A program made the position numbers and the translations under genes. Below are positions 16,531 to 26,102 of a stretch of 64,000 nt of DNA, piece by piece (the first letter of the stretch is position 1; every line of letters starts with the position of its first letter). The notes under the pieces were generated by a model that was not told where the DNA came from, made no database searches, and was given only the letters and a program-made list of their open reading frames with translations. The DNA comes from Mucilaginibacter sp. MD40. Lineage in GTDB: Bacteria; Bacteroidota; Bacteroidia; Sphingobacteriales; Sphingobacteriaceae. The DNA lies in assembly GCF_002288635.1 (NCBI RefSeq), contig NZ_NRSW01000001.1:1196071-1260070 (forward strand). The letters run 5' to 3'.

Positions 16531-18861
16531 TTAGGGTCTTACACCGGTTTTAGTGTATTTAATGGTTCGGGCGTCTTTAATAACGCCTTTCCAATTTAGG
16601 CCGTAACCAAAATCATACACATGCCCCTCAGAATCTGTGTAGCATTTCATATCCAGCGGTACATCTTCAAACTGCTTTTCTACGGCCTGCATATCAACCG
16701 GCATTTGGAGGGGTAATAACGCGGAAGGCTCGACCTTGCCTGTCATAATATCCAGGCTGGCCTGGCCCTGTACGCCAAAATCAGCTATGATAGCGGTCGC
16801 GTTCGTCTCAAACTCGCCAAAAACCATCGGGTTATTAATGTTTACCGATACAATAACCGGCTTACCCTTCATCTTCGCGTAGGTGTCATTCACCATGGCG
16901 AGGTCGGTAACGTTGGTGGTATGCTCTGTTTTGCCTTTGTAGCTGCGGTTGGTGGTTTTTTCTAATGGGTCGCCTCCGGCAATACTCGTTGCGCGCGCAT
17001 CGGTAGCTATATAGGGCTGGTATTGCAGCGATATAGGCAAATAACCATTGCCGCCGCTTTTCGCGTCGTCTTCGCTGTAGCCAACGTGGCCTATAGGGCT
17101 GCTGATGAATACGAGCGCATAGTCGGCCTCATCCGGGTTGTCGGTAACCTTAAAGTACTTTTTAACAATATCCATGTTCACAGGATATTCCAGTTTCTCG
17201 GGATAAGGAATCCCCAGGAAGTTTTTACCGGCCGGAGTGAATTTTTTAGGGACATAAACAGTTTTGCCGGTTTGCAGTGGCAATACATTTCCCTTATTCT
17301 TCAGCATTACAATTGATTTTAGCTGCGCCTGGTAACCAGCATCCATAAATTCCGGCTTACCTACTGTCGCTTTGGTTTTTTCAGGGTCGAGGTAAGGGTT
17401 TTCAAACAAGCCGGTACGGAAGCTGCCTCGCAGTAAACGTACTGCCGATTGCTCGAAGCGCTCACGCATCCATTTTTCGCCATGTTCCTTAACGCCCATT
17501 TTGTAGGCTTCCAACACAGGGGCCATGTCATTATTACCACCAAACTGGTCAACGCCGGCCATCAGTATTTTGTAATGACGTTCGGCTAAGGTTGCTTTTT
17601 CCATCCCCCATGATTTACCGGAAAGAAAGCTGTTGATCACTGTTTCATCGCCGGTTACCAGCCAGTCGGTACAAACTACGCCATCGTAATGGTACTTGTT
17701 ACGCAGCAGGTCGGTAATGATGTATTTGTTGTAATTATTGGCCACGTTCTCGTGGTTTTTCTTATCCTGGTTAAAGCTGATGGTGTAATAGGGCATTACC
17801 GCCGCGGCCATGCTGGTTTTGCCATTCAGTTTAAAGGCACCATCAGTAAAGGGAATAAGGTGCTGGTTGAAATTATTGCCGGGATAAACCGCGTACTTCC
17901 CAAAGCCATAATGCGCGTCGCGACCGCCCTCGCCTGCACCGCCGCCCGGCCAGTGCTTCACCATGGCGTTTACGCTGCTGTAGCCCCAGCCATCTTTTAT
18001 TTCTTTATCACCAGTTGATGTTTGGAAACCATCGATATAAGCGCGGGCCATATCGGCAGCCAACCATGGGTTCTCACCAAATGTGCCGCTTACGCGATTC
18101 CAGCGCGGGTCGCTGGCCATATCTACTTGTGGCGATAGAGCGGTGGCAATACCCAGTGCACGATATTCCTGCGCGGCAACATGCCCGAAATTTTGCGTAA
18201 CCGATGGGTCAAACGTAGCCGCGAGGCCTAATGAGCCCGGCCACATAGAGATTGCCCCGCCGGCGCCTCCGTTATATTCCGCAGTGGCTATGGTGCCATT
18301 ACGCGGGTCCGAGCTGTTGTTGGCTGGTATGCCAAAGCCGATGCCTTCCACAAAAGCCTGTACATTATTGCTCCATTTGGCGGCTACTTCGGGGCTTTGT
18401 ACCGAGGTGATCAGTACGTGGCGCACGTTATCTTCTTTTAAAAATTTCTTTTGCTGGTCAGACAGGTCATACGGAGTTGCACCACTTTCCGTGAACGGTT
18501 TACCGTTGTAGGTGCCCGCGAAAGGGCCAACCGGTATGGTCGGGATCATCTGGTGGCGGCTGTAAAGCATCAGCCCGGCTATTTGTTCAACACTTAGTTT
18601 TGAAGCGAGGTCTTTTGCCCTTACATCAACCGGTAGCCGCCAGTCTTCATATTTGTCCAGTTTGCCGTTTTTATTCAGGTCCTTAAATGCATAGCCATCT
18701 ATGGTAAGTATTTTAACACCCGATGTAGTAGTATAGCCGAGTGTTTGCCCACCCTTATTGGCTACGGTGGCTATTTCTCCATTTCTGGTTTCAGTCCATT
18801 TGGTTTGGGCGTAGGCATAGGTTTGCAGCAATGCAAAAAGCAGCAGGTAACTCTTTTTCAT
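16531..18861 (-). CDS. Secreted GH3 beta-glucosidase-like enzyme
   Basis: The 776-residue protein has a signal peptide (MKKSYLLLFALLQTYAYAQ). An EF-hand-like DLNKNGKLDKYEDW (residues 61-74) is seen in many Bacteroidota GH3 proteins. The GH3 core contains DMASDPRWNRVSGTFGENP, VKHWPGGGAGEGGRD, and the nucleophile Asp in GVVCTDW (Asp399). The C-terminal alpha/beta sandwich domain includes MLKNKGNVLPL. There is no fibronectin-III tail. It would remove terminal beta-linked glucose or xylose from oligosaccharides or glycosides. First gene of the unit with the esterase and rhamnosidase. The leader contains a small hairpin, CGCATTG/CAATGCG, at 18902-18921. Confidence 0.9.
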   Translation of the reverse strand: MKKSYLLLFALLQTYAYAQTKWTETRNGEIATVANKGGQTLGYTTTSGVKILTIDGYAFKDLNKNGKLDKYEDWRLPVDVRAKDLASKLSVEQIAGLMLYSRHQMIPTIPVGPFAGTYNGKPFTESGATPYDLSDQQKKFLKEDNVRHVLITSVQSPEVAAKWSNNVQAFVEGIGFGIPANNSSDPRNGTIATAEYNGGAGGAISMWPGSLGLAATFDPSVTQNFGHVAAQEYRALGIATALSPQVDMASDPRWNRVSGTFGENPWLAADMARAYIDGFQTSTGDKEIKDGWGYSSVNAMVKHWPGGGAGEGGRDAHYGFGKYAVYPGNNFNQHLIPFTDGAFKLNGKTSMAAAVMPYYTISFNQDKKNHENVANNYNKYIITDLLRNKYHYDGVVCTDWLVTGDETVINSFLSGKSWGMEKATLAERHYKILMAGVDQFGGNNDMAPVLEAYKMGVKEHGEKWMRERFEQSAVRLLRGSFRTGLFENPYLDPEKTKATVGKPEFMDAGYQAQLKSIVMLKNKGNVLPLQTGKTVYVPKKFTPAGKNFLGIPYPEKLEYPVNMDIVKKYFKVTDNPDEADYALVFISSPIGHVGYSEDDAKSGGNGYLPISLQYQPYIATDARATSIAGGDPLEKTTNRSYKGKTEHTTNVTDLAMVNDTYAKMKGKPVIVSVNINNPMVFGEFETNATAIIADFGVQGQASLDIMTGKVEPSALLPLQMPVDMQAVEKQFEDVPLDMKCYTDSEGHVYDFGYGLNWKGVIKDARTIKYTKTGVRP

Positions 18862-19007
18862 GAGCGGTAATAGTTAAACGGTTTGGCTAATTGGTTTTCA
18901 GCGCATTGGGTTTTCAATGCGTCATTAATACACAATGCTAACTATTAAATTTTACAAATACAAACGTTAAATATCCGCGTTCCTAAATATCCGGTAAGTA
19001 GTAAAGC

Positions 19008-21275
19008 CTATTTATGGAATGAGATATAAAAAGTAGTGCCTTTACCCAGTTCGCTGTCGACCCATATTTTACCGCGGTGTTTTTCAATAATGCGTTTTAC
19101 AATAGCCAGGCCTACACCGGTACCTTCTATATCGCCTACATTATCCATGCGGTTGAAAAGTTCAAATATGCGAGGTAGCTGTTTGATATCAATACCCAGC
19201 CCATTATCGGTAACGGTATAAACTACTTCCTGCTCGTTCTCCGTAGCATCAATGGTAACGCGCTGATCGGGCGATGAGCGCGAATATTTTATGGCGTTAC
19301 TGATGATGTTGGCGAATACCTGCGATATCATTACCCGGTCGCCCTGTATGGCTGGCGTATTGCCTATGGTTACCACAGTGGGGTCTACCTCATAAATAAG
19401 GGCTATCTCACGTGCATGTTCTTCTATCATCGTCCTGGTTTCTACCTCGGTGAATACCAGGTCGGCCCTGCCAATGCGTGAGTAGTCTAACACCTCGCCT
19501 ATCATGCTGTTCATTTTATCGGCCCCGGCATTGATCCTTGAAAGCGCTTTGAGTGCCTGAGGAGAAAGCGTTTTATCTCTCATTAAGATCTGCGCATAAC
19601 TTTTTACAGCAGTGAGCGGATTTTTGAGGTCGTGAGAGATTGTATAACTAAACGTATCGAGCTCCTCATAAGCCTGTTTTAATTTTTCATTAAGCAGGCG
19701 TATTGCTCCGGCTTTCTGGTTAAGCGCGTAGGCAATTTCGCTACGGAGGCGAATGACTGATTTTACCTCCTCATTGCTCCAATCTACAGAAGTAGAAGCA
19801 ACCGTTTCTGACCATACTTCAAACGAGTTTCGCGGAGATAGTATACGTTCGCCTTCAGGGCTTAATTCAACAGGCTTATTAGGGTTGCCGGCCCAGTTAA
19901 CCGTTTTTACCTGCTCATGCTTAAACCAGAATACATATTCGTCCAGCTCGCGTGACAGGGTAGAAACCATAAGCCCGGAAACAGTGTTTTTATATGGAGC
20001 TGCCTGAGGGTAGACCGCCGAGAGATTGGAAGTATAGTAAAGCGAATCAACAATGTTATTCTTTACCCATGATAAAAGGTCTTTCAGTTGGTCATCATCG
20101 GGCGTTTCGCCTAACCTGATGGTATGGTTCTCCAACATCAGCACAGCACCATCGGCATTAACCACATCCATCAGAGAGGGTGAGTGTGAAGTTAACGCGT
20201 CCTCAATACGATCATCCTTGAGCATGTAACGGCTTAACTGATCAACGGCGTTTTTATAACGCTCCATGGTTTGCTGGTTCTCTTCGTCCTGTCTGAACTC
20301 CAATGCCGACGACAGGATCTGCCCGATAAGTTTTGCCGACTCCCTCGAGCGGTAATCAATAAACCTGGGTGTATAGTTATGGCAGGCAATAAGTCCCCAC
20401 AGCTCTTGTTTGTATAGGAGAGATATGCTGAAACTCGACTGCACACCCATGTTTTTAAGATACTGGATATGTACAGGAGATACCGCTCTTAAATGAGAAC
20501 AAGTAAGGTCAAGAGGTGTAGCAGCTTGCGTGGCCGATGTAATGATGGCGCTTGGCAACACATTTACGTTTGCAATAAGGCGCGTAAGATTTTTTTTATA
20601 CAGTTCGCGGGCCTGTTTAGGAATGTCTGATGCGGGATAATGTAAACCAAGCCACGATGGCAGGTTATCATTTTTCGCCTCAGCAATTACTTCGCCATGG
20701 CCATCAGGTGCAAAACGGTATACCATTACCCTGTCAAAGCCTATTACATTCTTTACTTGTACCGCGCTATTGTTTAACAAGCTTTGCAGATTCTTATCGG
20801 CCAGCATTTCTGAAATTGACCGGCCGATAGTTTTTTGTATATCATTGTTGTGATCAGAAGCGGCTGGTTCAAATTCAAGCAGGTAGTTGTCGTCTGATAT
20901 GGAAATGATGAGATGAAAGGGCTGCCCCTGTATATGAATGATAAAAGGATTGATTTGCTCGAAGCCGCTTACCTTACCAATAGTGATGAGCTGACCAATA
21001 AAACTTACCGGCTCCTGCTGATCAAAATAGGGTTCAATGATCTTAACATCTTCTCCCAACAGATTTGCAGGGGCACCTTTTAAATATGCATTAACATTAT
21101 CGCTATGATAGGTAATGTGGCATTTATGATCAATGGCAATAAGAAAGCCATGCGATTGAATGCCTCCGGGTATGTGGATAGGCTCTCTGTCGCAATTGGT
21201 TAAATCAATAATCAAAGGATATGTATTAATGGTAAAATAATTAATCAAATATGAAAAAATATCCGATTTGTACAA
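19008..21275 (-). CDS. Bacteriophytochrome sensor histidine kinase
   Basis: The 755-residue red/far-red photoreceptor has the full PAS-GAF-PHY-kinase order. The biliverdin-attachment Cys28 sits in LTNCDREPIHIPGGIQSHG before the PAS domain. The GAF domain has the pocket motif HYPASDIP (212-219) and His261 in CSHLRAVSPVH. The PHY tongue has PRNSF (481-485). The kinase H-box is YTISHDLKNPL (His548), with the N-box near residue 660 and the G-box GTGVGLAIVKRI at the end. No receiver domain, response regulator or heme oxygenase lies beside it. The start is uncertain: a TGA stop directly precedes TTG 21275, there is no in-frame ATG before Cys28, and TTG codons at 21248 and 21215 are alternatives. 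Confidence 0.95.
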   Translation of the reverse strand: MYKSDIFSYLINYFTINTYPLIIDLTNCDREPIHIPGGIQSHGFLIAIDHKCHITYHSDNVNAYLKGAPANLLGEDVKIIEPYFDQQEPVSFIGQLITIGKVSGFEQINPFIIHIQGQPFHLIISISDDNYLLEFEPAASDHNNDIQKTIGRSISEMLADKNLQSLLNNSAVQVKNVIGFDRVMVYRFAPDGHGEVIAEAKNDNLPSWLGLHYPASDIPKQARELYKKNLTRLIANVNVLPSAIITSATQAATPLDLTCSHLRAVSPVHIQYLKNMGVQSSFSISLLYKQELWGLIACHNYTPRFIDYRSRESAKLIGQILSSALEFRQDEENQQTMERYKNAVDQLSRYMLKDDRIEDALTSHSPSLMDVVNADGAVLMLENHTIRLGETPDDDQLKDLLSWVKNNIVDSLYYTSNLSAVYPQAAPYKNTVSGLMVSTLSRELDEYVFWFKHEQVKTVNWAGNPNKPVELSPEGERILSPRNSFEVWSETVASTSVDWSNEEVKSVIRLRSEIAYALNQKAGAIRLLNEKLKQAYEELDTFSYTISHDLKNPLTAVKSYAQILMRDKTLSPQALKALSRINAGADKMNSMIGEVLDYSRIGRADLVFTEVETRTMIEEHAREIALIYEVDPTVVTIGNTPAIQGDRVMISQVFANIISNAIKYSRSSPDQRVTIDATENEQEVVYTVTDNGLGIDIKQLPRIFELFNRMDNVGDIEGTGVGLAIVKRIIEKHRGKIWVDSELGKGTTFYISFHK

Positions 21276-21376
21276 TCACTCATAGTATATTTATTCAGTT
21301 ATAAATACAACTATTAATAACTGCTTGTAACTAAACAATAAGCCTGCCAACCAAAAAATGTTTAAAATTTTTGCCG

Positions 21377-21760
21377 ATGATAAAACCTGTAGATACCAAC
21401 GCCTATATCGCCTCGTTTCCTGATGATATCCGGATGAAGCTTGAAGAGCTGCGGAATGCTATTATACAAGCCGCGCCGCACGCAACCGAAACGATCAGTT
21501 ATGGTATGCCTGCGTATAAGCAGCATGGTATCCTTGTTTATTTTGCAGCACAAAGTAAGCATATTGGCTTTTATCCCGGTGCAAAAGCCATTGAAGTTTT
21601 TGCAAATGAATTAACACCTTACGATACGTCCAAAGGTACAATCAGGTTTCTTATCGACGCGCCTTTACCGCTTGACCTTGTTGCCCGAATTACCCAATTC
21701 AGGGTGAAAGATGACCAGGCGTTGTTTGAGCTTAAACAGATCAAAAAGAGAAAAAAATAA
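21377..21760 (+). CDS. DUF1801 (YdhG-like) small protein
   Basis: The 127-residue cytoplasmic protein matches the DUF1801 pattern. The N-terminal helix is FPDDIRMKLEELRNAIIQAAP, slightly longer than the cited core DDIRMKLEELRNAI. It is followed by ETISYGMPAYKQHGILVYFA, the conserved core HIGFYPG, and RFLIDAPLPLDLVARI. A frataxin-like fold and iron-chaperone activity have been described for a Bacillus relative, but the role of most members is unknown. ATG 21377 is chosen over TTG 21371. It is transcribed divergently from the phytochrome gene and converges on the GH42 gene with only 25 bases between stops. Confidence 0.85.
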   Translation: MIKPVDTNAYIASFPDDIRMKLEELRNAIIQAAPHATETISYGMPAYKQHGILVYFAAQSKHIGFYPGAKAIEVFANELTPYDTSKGTIRFLIDAPLPLDLVARITQFRVKDDQALFELKQIKKRKK

Positions 21761-21785
21761 TATTGGCAACTGCTAACTGAAGTTA

Positions 21786-23759
21786 TCAGCGAGCCTTATC
21801 ACCATACCATTTTATCACCATGGTTTCTTCCGACCCAATGCTGACGTAATGGCTGCCTGTTTTGCCGCCACCATCCGCAAATAATACCGATGGTTGCAAG
21901 GTCTCGTTGGCAGGTATAATTTTAAATTCACGGTGGCTGCCTGATTTATTAACGATGATGGTAACATAAGCGTTTACGCTTTTTAATGTTTTCATAACCA
22001 GGCCCGGCTGTGGTTGCTCAAACCGGAAAGGGCAGCGGTTAATTATGTCAGCAAAGGCATTAGCTATAAAGTTATTCAGTTCGGAGTAGTTATTATATAT
22101 ACGACTGCCCAGTCCAGCAAGCGTAGGGATATACCAGGCTGTACCTTTGCCGTAAGAGTTTTTTGTGGCGTAAATTACTCCGTTGCTTTCGCCTATAACT
22201 TCGGCATTAATGGGCTTTAACTGCCCGATCCATTGATATGCCGGCAGGTTAGCGTTATCAACCAAGATCTCCTGCATATCGTCAATGGCCTTATACTCCA
22301 AAATATCAGCGCCTAAAACATCACTTAGTGGGAAACCAAGCCGGGTGGTGGCTACCGCGTTTTCGTCATAGTAAGCGGATAAACCTTCTAACAACAACTT
22401 GCCGCCGTGCTGTACAAAGTGATGAAGAAAGGGCCAGTATTTGGAAGGTATGGCTATCTGGTGTGCCAGGATAATGGCAGTACCGCTGTAATCGTCCCTG
22501 CTAAAATCAAATTCGCTTATTTCCTTAAAGTTTGCCTGTAGGCCGGCTTCGCTCAAGGCTTCAAAATAAGCTATGGCTGATTTCATTACCCCACCTACAT
22601 CCCGGCCTTCATAGCTCTTACCGCCCATTTGCAGGGTTTTCTCTACCCATAATGATTCGCGGGTGTAAAGAATATGTATGCCCGATTCTACCTCGCGGGC
22701 AGCGTCAAAGAAAGCTTGCTCATGGTTAACTACATCTATCACGCGGGTTGCCGCAGTAAAACGGTCTGATGGTTCGTTGTAATAATTGAGCATAGCCCAT
22801 TCACCGGCTTCGATGCCGGAAGAGCGCGGGTTTAGGCACCAGAAGATAGCGCCACGGCTCTCGCTGCCGATAGCTATCCACAGCCACTGGGCAATTTCAT
22901 GAGCTGTAGGGCACAGCGCCAGAAAGCCGCTGTAAGTATTATTACCACCCTGCAGTTCGGTCATAAACCAGGGGATTTCACCAGCGCCTGATCGTATGAT
23001 CTCGCAGTTTGCCGCTACGGCAAGCGCGTATTTTTCTCGTGTAAAGTACTCAAAATGCCAGCTGGCGTGTGCCGAGCCGCCTAAGCTGGTGAGGAAGCGA
23101 CGCCATGCCGGGAAATCATATTCGGCCACGTTTTTAAAAATAGCATGATTGTTTACGTGAATAATGCTATCAGGGTGGTGTTTGTAAATTTCGTCGCGCA
23201 GCCAGTTCAGGAACCAGGTATTGTAGTAAAGATGGAAGCGTTCGTCGGCGAAGTCAAAATGATCGTACCCGCCACTGTTGTACGCCACCTGTTGTTGCAT
23301 ATCGGCCCATTCCTTGTACTTATCCGTAGCATATTGCTCCTGAGGAAAGTGCCCTACTCCGGGTTCGTTTACCGGTACCCAGCCGTAGCACGACGGCAAG
23401 TGTTTGAAGTGGTTAACTACCTTATCAATGTATCGTTCAATGGCGCTGAGATGGTCGGCGTCTTTCGGAAATTTTAAGCCGCCAAGGTCGGTAAATGCTG
23501 TGCGGGGGAACAGGTTACCGTAAACTTTTATGCCGTATTTTCCGGCTGCTTCATAGGCGGTATCAAACAGCGAAAAATCCCAGGTGCCATCACTGCGGAG
23601 CATATAGTTTTCAAACAGGCGTACACGTGTAACCTGCATGCCGGCCTCATATAACCTGCGGAACCAAATATCTATCTCCTCCGCGGTTTGTCCGGGTTCA
23701 ATAAATACCTCGGCGCCAAATAAAATAGGGGCAGCCTGCTGTTTTAAATGATCATCCAT
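21786..23759 (-). CDS. GH42-like beta-galactosidase, cytoplasmic
   Basis: The 657-residue enzyme has no signal peptide. The N-terminal TIM barrel shows FGAEVFIEPGQTAEEID and VTRVRLFENYMLRSDGTWDF. The acid/base Glu132 is in WVPVNEPGVG and the nucleophile Glu268 in WFMTELQGG. A second region (HQIAIPSKYWPFLHHFVQHG, GKLLLEGLSAYYD) matches the GH42 trimerisation domain of class-I-amidotransferase-like fold. It would act on imported beta-galactosides or related beta-linked oligosaccharides. It appears monocistronic. No transporter is adjacent, so the import route is not visible. Confidence 0.87.
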   Translation of the reverse strand: MDDHLKQQAAPILFGAEVFIEPGQTAEEIDIWFRRLYEAGMQVTRVRLFENYMLRSDGTWDFSLFDTAYEAAGKYGIKVYGNLFPRTAFTDLGGLKFPKDADHLSAIERYIDKVVNHFKHLPSCYGWVPVNEPGVGHFPQEQYATDKYKEWADMQQQVAYNSGGYDHFDFADERFHLYYNTWFLNWLRDEIYKHHPDSIIHVNNHAIFKNVAEYDFPAWRRFLTSLGGSAHASWHFEYFTREKYALAVAANCEIIRSGAGEIPWFMTELQGGNNTYSGFLALCPTAHEIAQWLWIAIGSESRGAIFWCLNPRSSGIEAGEWAMLNYYNEPSDRFTAATRVIDVVNHEQAFFDAAREVESGIHILYTRESLWVEKTLQMGGKSYEGRDVGGVMKSAIAYFEALSEAGLQANFKEISEFDFSRDDYSGTAIILAHQIAIPSKYWPFLHHFVQHGGKLLLEGLSAYYDENAVATTRLGFPLSDVLGADILEYKAIDDMQEILVDNANLPAYQWIGQLKPINAEVIGESNGVIYATKNSYGKGTAWYIPTLAGLGSRIYNNYSELNNFIANAFADIINRCPFRFEQPQPGLVMKTLKSVNAYVTIIVNKSGSHREFKIIPANETLQPSVLFADGGGKTGSHYVSIGSEETMVIKWYGDKAR

Positions 23760-23829
23760 TACGTAAAAAGGGTTAGTCCCCGGTTAATAATAACCTGTTA
23801 TTACGTCAATGGTTTGCTATTGCAGCCGG

Positions 23830-24261
23830 TTACGACTGTATGTAGCTGTGCAGTTGTTCAATGGTTTCTTTTTGGGAATGTATGGTTTCATACACCACAT
23901 CATTAATGGAGATGATGCCGCATAGGCGCTGTTCGCGGTCAAAAACAGGAAGGTAACGAATATTTCGCTCACTCATGATGAGCATGCAATCGTCCACAGA
24001 TGATTCGGGGGTAATATGCGGGAGGCCGTTGCTCATGATCTCACCGGCAGTGGTATCATCAGAGTGTTTACCCATTAATATGATCTTTCGGGCATAGTCG
24101 CGTTCGGTTACCAAGCCGGCATATTCGCCATTTTGTGTTACCACTACCGAGCCGATATTTTTATCAGCCATCAGTTTTAAAACATTTAAAACGGTGGTTT
24201 CGGCAGCAACGGCAATAACATTGCTGCCTTTACGGGCAAGTATGTGCTTTACGCTCTTCAT
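23830..24261 (-). CDS. Two-CBS-domain regulatory protein
   Basis: The 143-residue protein consists almost only of two CBS domains: residues 1-70 (VLKLMADKNIGSVVVTQ, LVTERDYARKI) and 75-135 (MSNGLPHITPESSVDDCMLI, YLPVFDREQRLCGIISINDV). Such proteins bind adenine nucleotides and signal energy state or act as small regulators. GLVTERDYARK is typical of stand-alone bacterial CBS-pair proteins. No partner enzyme is fused or clearly cotranscribed. The target is unknown. Confidence 0.9.
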   Translation of the reverse strand: MKSVKHILARKGSNVIAVAAETTVLNVLKLMADKNIGSVVVTQNGEYAGLVTERDYARKIILMGKHSDDTTAGEIMSNGLPHITPESSVDDCMLIMSERNIRYLPVFDREQRLCGIISINDVVYETIHSQKETIEQLHSYIQS

Positions 24262-24339
24262 AACAAAAGATTAATTGATTACCTTAAGTTACAAATAACT
24301 AATAGAAAAACAAGTACTTATGTTTTTTATTGTGACTTA

Positions 24340-25002
24340 TCAGCCAATGGCAATTACCTTATCTTTCAGAACGCCAAAGATACGGTCGGTTTTGTGGCTT
24401 AATATGGCCACCTTGCCGGTAAATTTACCGAATGATGGTAGTATGGCCTGGTTTTTACCAAAAGCGAAACAAGGCAGGGTTATACTTTGCCTGCCACGGC
24501 CAACCAGGTTTACGCCGGGGTGTATGTGCCCACATAATACATAACCGCCATCTGCCTTTTTAGTAGCATCAGGCAGGGGGTGGTGCAGCATTAGGAAAGG
24601 GCCCACCGTTAATTCCTTGTATAGCGTTACGCCCAGCTTAAGGTAATGCTGATCGCTGATAATGTCGTGATTGCCTTTTATAAGAATGATCTCCAGTTTT
24701 GGAAACTGACTGCGCCATAGCACAAACCAATCCCAGTCGTTATTCATATCGCTGTGAAAAAGGTCGCCAAGGAAATAGACCCTTTCGGGTCGGTGTTCAT
24801 AGATCAGGTCCGACAGCGCGGCCAGGTCGTCCTGCTCCATATTGCGGGGTATGGCAATACCGGCTTTACGGAAATGCCCTACCTTGCCAAAATGTACATC
24901 GGCGGCAATCAAAGCGTTTTGCTGTTTCCAGTAAATGGCTTTTTGTGGTAGCAATAAAAGGTCCTGATCTAAAAATTGGAAAGTTGTACCCGCACTTATC
25001 AT
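24340..25002 (-). CDS. pdeM: Ligase-associated metallophosphoesterase PdeM-like
   Basis: The 220-residue protein has calcineurin-type motifs in order: ADVHFGKVGHFRKAG, FLGDLFHSDMN, LIKGNHDI, and CGHIHPGVN. The ADVHFGK and GHIHPGV forms are those of the family annotated as ligase-associated DNA damage response endonuclease PdeM. Relatives usually sit beside an Lhr-like helicase, an exonuclease and an ATP-dependent ligase; none of these is nearby here, so the link to DNA repair rests on family only. ATG 25002 is chosen because an upstream in-frame TTG falls inside the promoter box at 25012-25019. Confidence 0.85.
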   Translation of the reverse strand: MISAGTTFQFLDQDLLLLPQKAIYWKQQNALIAADVHFGKVGHFRKAGIAIPRNMEQDDLAALSDLIYEHRPERVYFLGDLFHSDMNNDWDWFVLWRSQFPKLEIILIKGNHDIISDQHYLKLGVTLYKELTVGPFLMLHHPLPDATKKADGGYVLCGHIHPGVNLVGRGRQSITLPCFAFGKNQAILPSFGKFTGKVAILSHKTDRIFGVLKDKVIAIG

Positions 25003-25011
25003 AATCAAATG

Positions 25012-25019
25012 CAAAGATA
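25012..25019 (-). promoter_or_regulatory. Candidate -7 box for pdeM
   Basis: Read on the minus strand this is TATCTTTG (consensus TAnnTTTG), with 9 nt between it and the ATG at 25002. It lies in the short gap after the rlmN stop and suggests that pdeM has its own promoter and a very short leader. Confidence 0.5.
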
Positions 25020-25024
25020 AAGGT

Positions 25025-26098
25025 TTAAGCTAACTGCTCCTTTTCCTTCTCTTTTTCGTTAATGGCCAATTGCCCGCAAGCCGCATCAATATCTTTGCCA
25101 CGGCTGCGGCGTATATTGGTGGTAATGCCTTGTTTGCGCAGGTAATCGGCAAAAGCTTCAATGCGGTCTTCCCCGGCGTTTAAGAAGCTGGCAAATGAGA
25201 TAGGGTTGTACTCAATAATATTTACCTTGCAGGGCAGGTGCCTACAGAACCGCGCCAGTTCTTCGGCATCTTTCAGCGTGTCGTTCACACCATCAAAAAC
25301 AATGTATTCGTAGGTAACCGGGTTTTTGGTTTTGGCGAAATAATACTTTAAAGCATCGGCCAAGGCTTTTAGTGAGTTTTGCTCGTTAATGGGCATAATG
25401 GCATTTCGCTTTTCGTCATTAGCGGCATGCAGGGAAAGGGCCAGGTTAAATTTCACTTTATCATCGCCCAGTTTACGTATCATTTTGGCAATGCCCGCGG
25501 TTGATACGGTAATGCGCTTAGCTGCCATATTAAGGCCATCATCAGCGGTAATGCGTTCTATTGATTTTAAAACGTTGGCATAATTAAGCAGGGGCTCGCC
25601 CATACCCATATAAACAATATTGGAGAGCGGGATGCCATAGTTTTCACGTGCCTGCTGGTCAATCAAAACCACCTGGTCGTAAATTTCATCTGGGTTAAGG
25701 TTGCGTTTGCGTTCCATATAACCGGTAGCGCAAAATTTACAGGTAAGGCTACAGCCTACCTGTGATGAAACGCAGGCCGTCATACGGTCGGGCGTAGGTA
25801 TCAAAACCCCCTCAATTAAATGGCTATCGTGTAATATAAAAGAATTTTTTATAGTTTTATCAGCACTAATTTGCGATGAATTTACCTGTACGTTATTAAT
25901 TGTAAAGGTTTCGTTAAGTTTGGTGCGAAGTTCTTTCGAAATATTGCTCATGTGATCAAAAGATATGCACGATTTTTTCCATAGCCATTCGTACACTTGC
26001 TTTGCGCGGAAAGGTTTCTCATCCAGGGCAATAAAGTGTTTTTGCAGACTCTCGAGGGTCAGGCTGCGGATGTCTATTTTATCTTTTTTGTTGTTCAC
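25025..26098 (-). CDS. rlmN: Dual-specificity rRNA/tRNA adenine-C2 methyltransferase RlmN
   Basis: The 357-residue radical-SAM enzyme methylates A2503 of 23S rRNA and, in characterised cases, A37 of some tRNAs. The iron-sulfur ligands are Cys116, Cys120 and Cys123 in GCSLTCKFCATGYMERKR. A second conserved Cys341 near the C-terminus (DAACGQLA) carries the methyl group in the mechanism. Other family motifs are EKPFRAKQVYEWLWKK and MGMGEPLLNY. The start is GTG 26098; an overlapping ATG is out of frame. A promoter-like TACTTTTG ends 4 nt before this GTG, suggesting a leaderless message. It is divergent from the amidohydrolase gene. Confidence 0.96.
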   Translation of the reverse strand: MNNKKDKIDIRSLTLESLQKHFIALDEKPFRAKQVYEWLWKKSCISFDHMSNISKELRTKLNETFTINNVQVNSSQISADKTIKNSFILHDSHLIEGVLIPTPDRMTACVSSQVGCSLTCKFCATGYMERKRNLNPDEIYDQVVLIDQQARENYGIPLSNIVYMGMGEPLLNYANVLKSIERITADDGLNMAAKRITVSTAGIAKMIRKLGDDKVKFNLALSLHAANDEKRNAIMPINEQNSLKALADALKYYFAKTKNPVTYEYIVFDGVNDTLKDAEELARFCRHLPCKVNIIEYNPISFASFLNAGEDRIEAFADYLRKQGITTNIRRSRGKDIDAACGQLAINEKEKEKEQLA

Positions 26099-26102
26099 AT
26101 TA

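Noticed and set aside
21248..21287. Upstream ATG (ATGAGTGATTGT, minus strand) as phytochrome start
   Set aside because: It is out of frame and meets a stop after twelve codons; using it would need a frameshift for which there is no other evidence.
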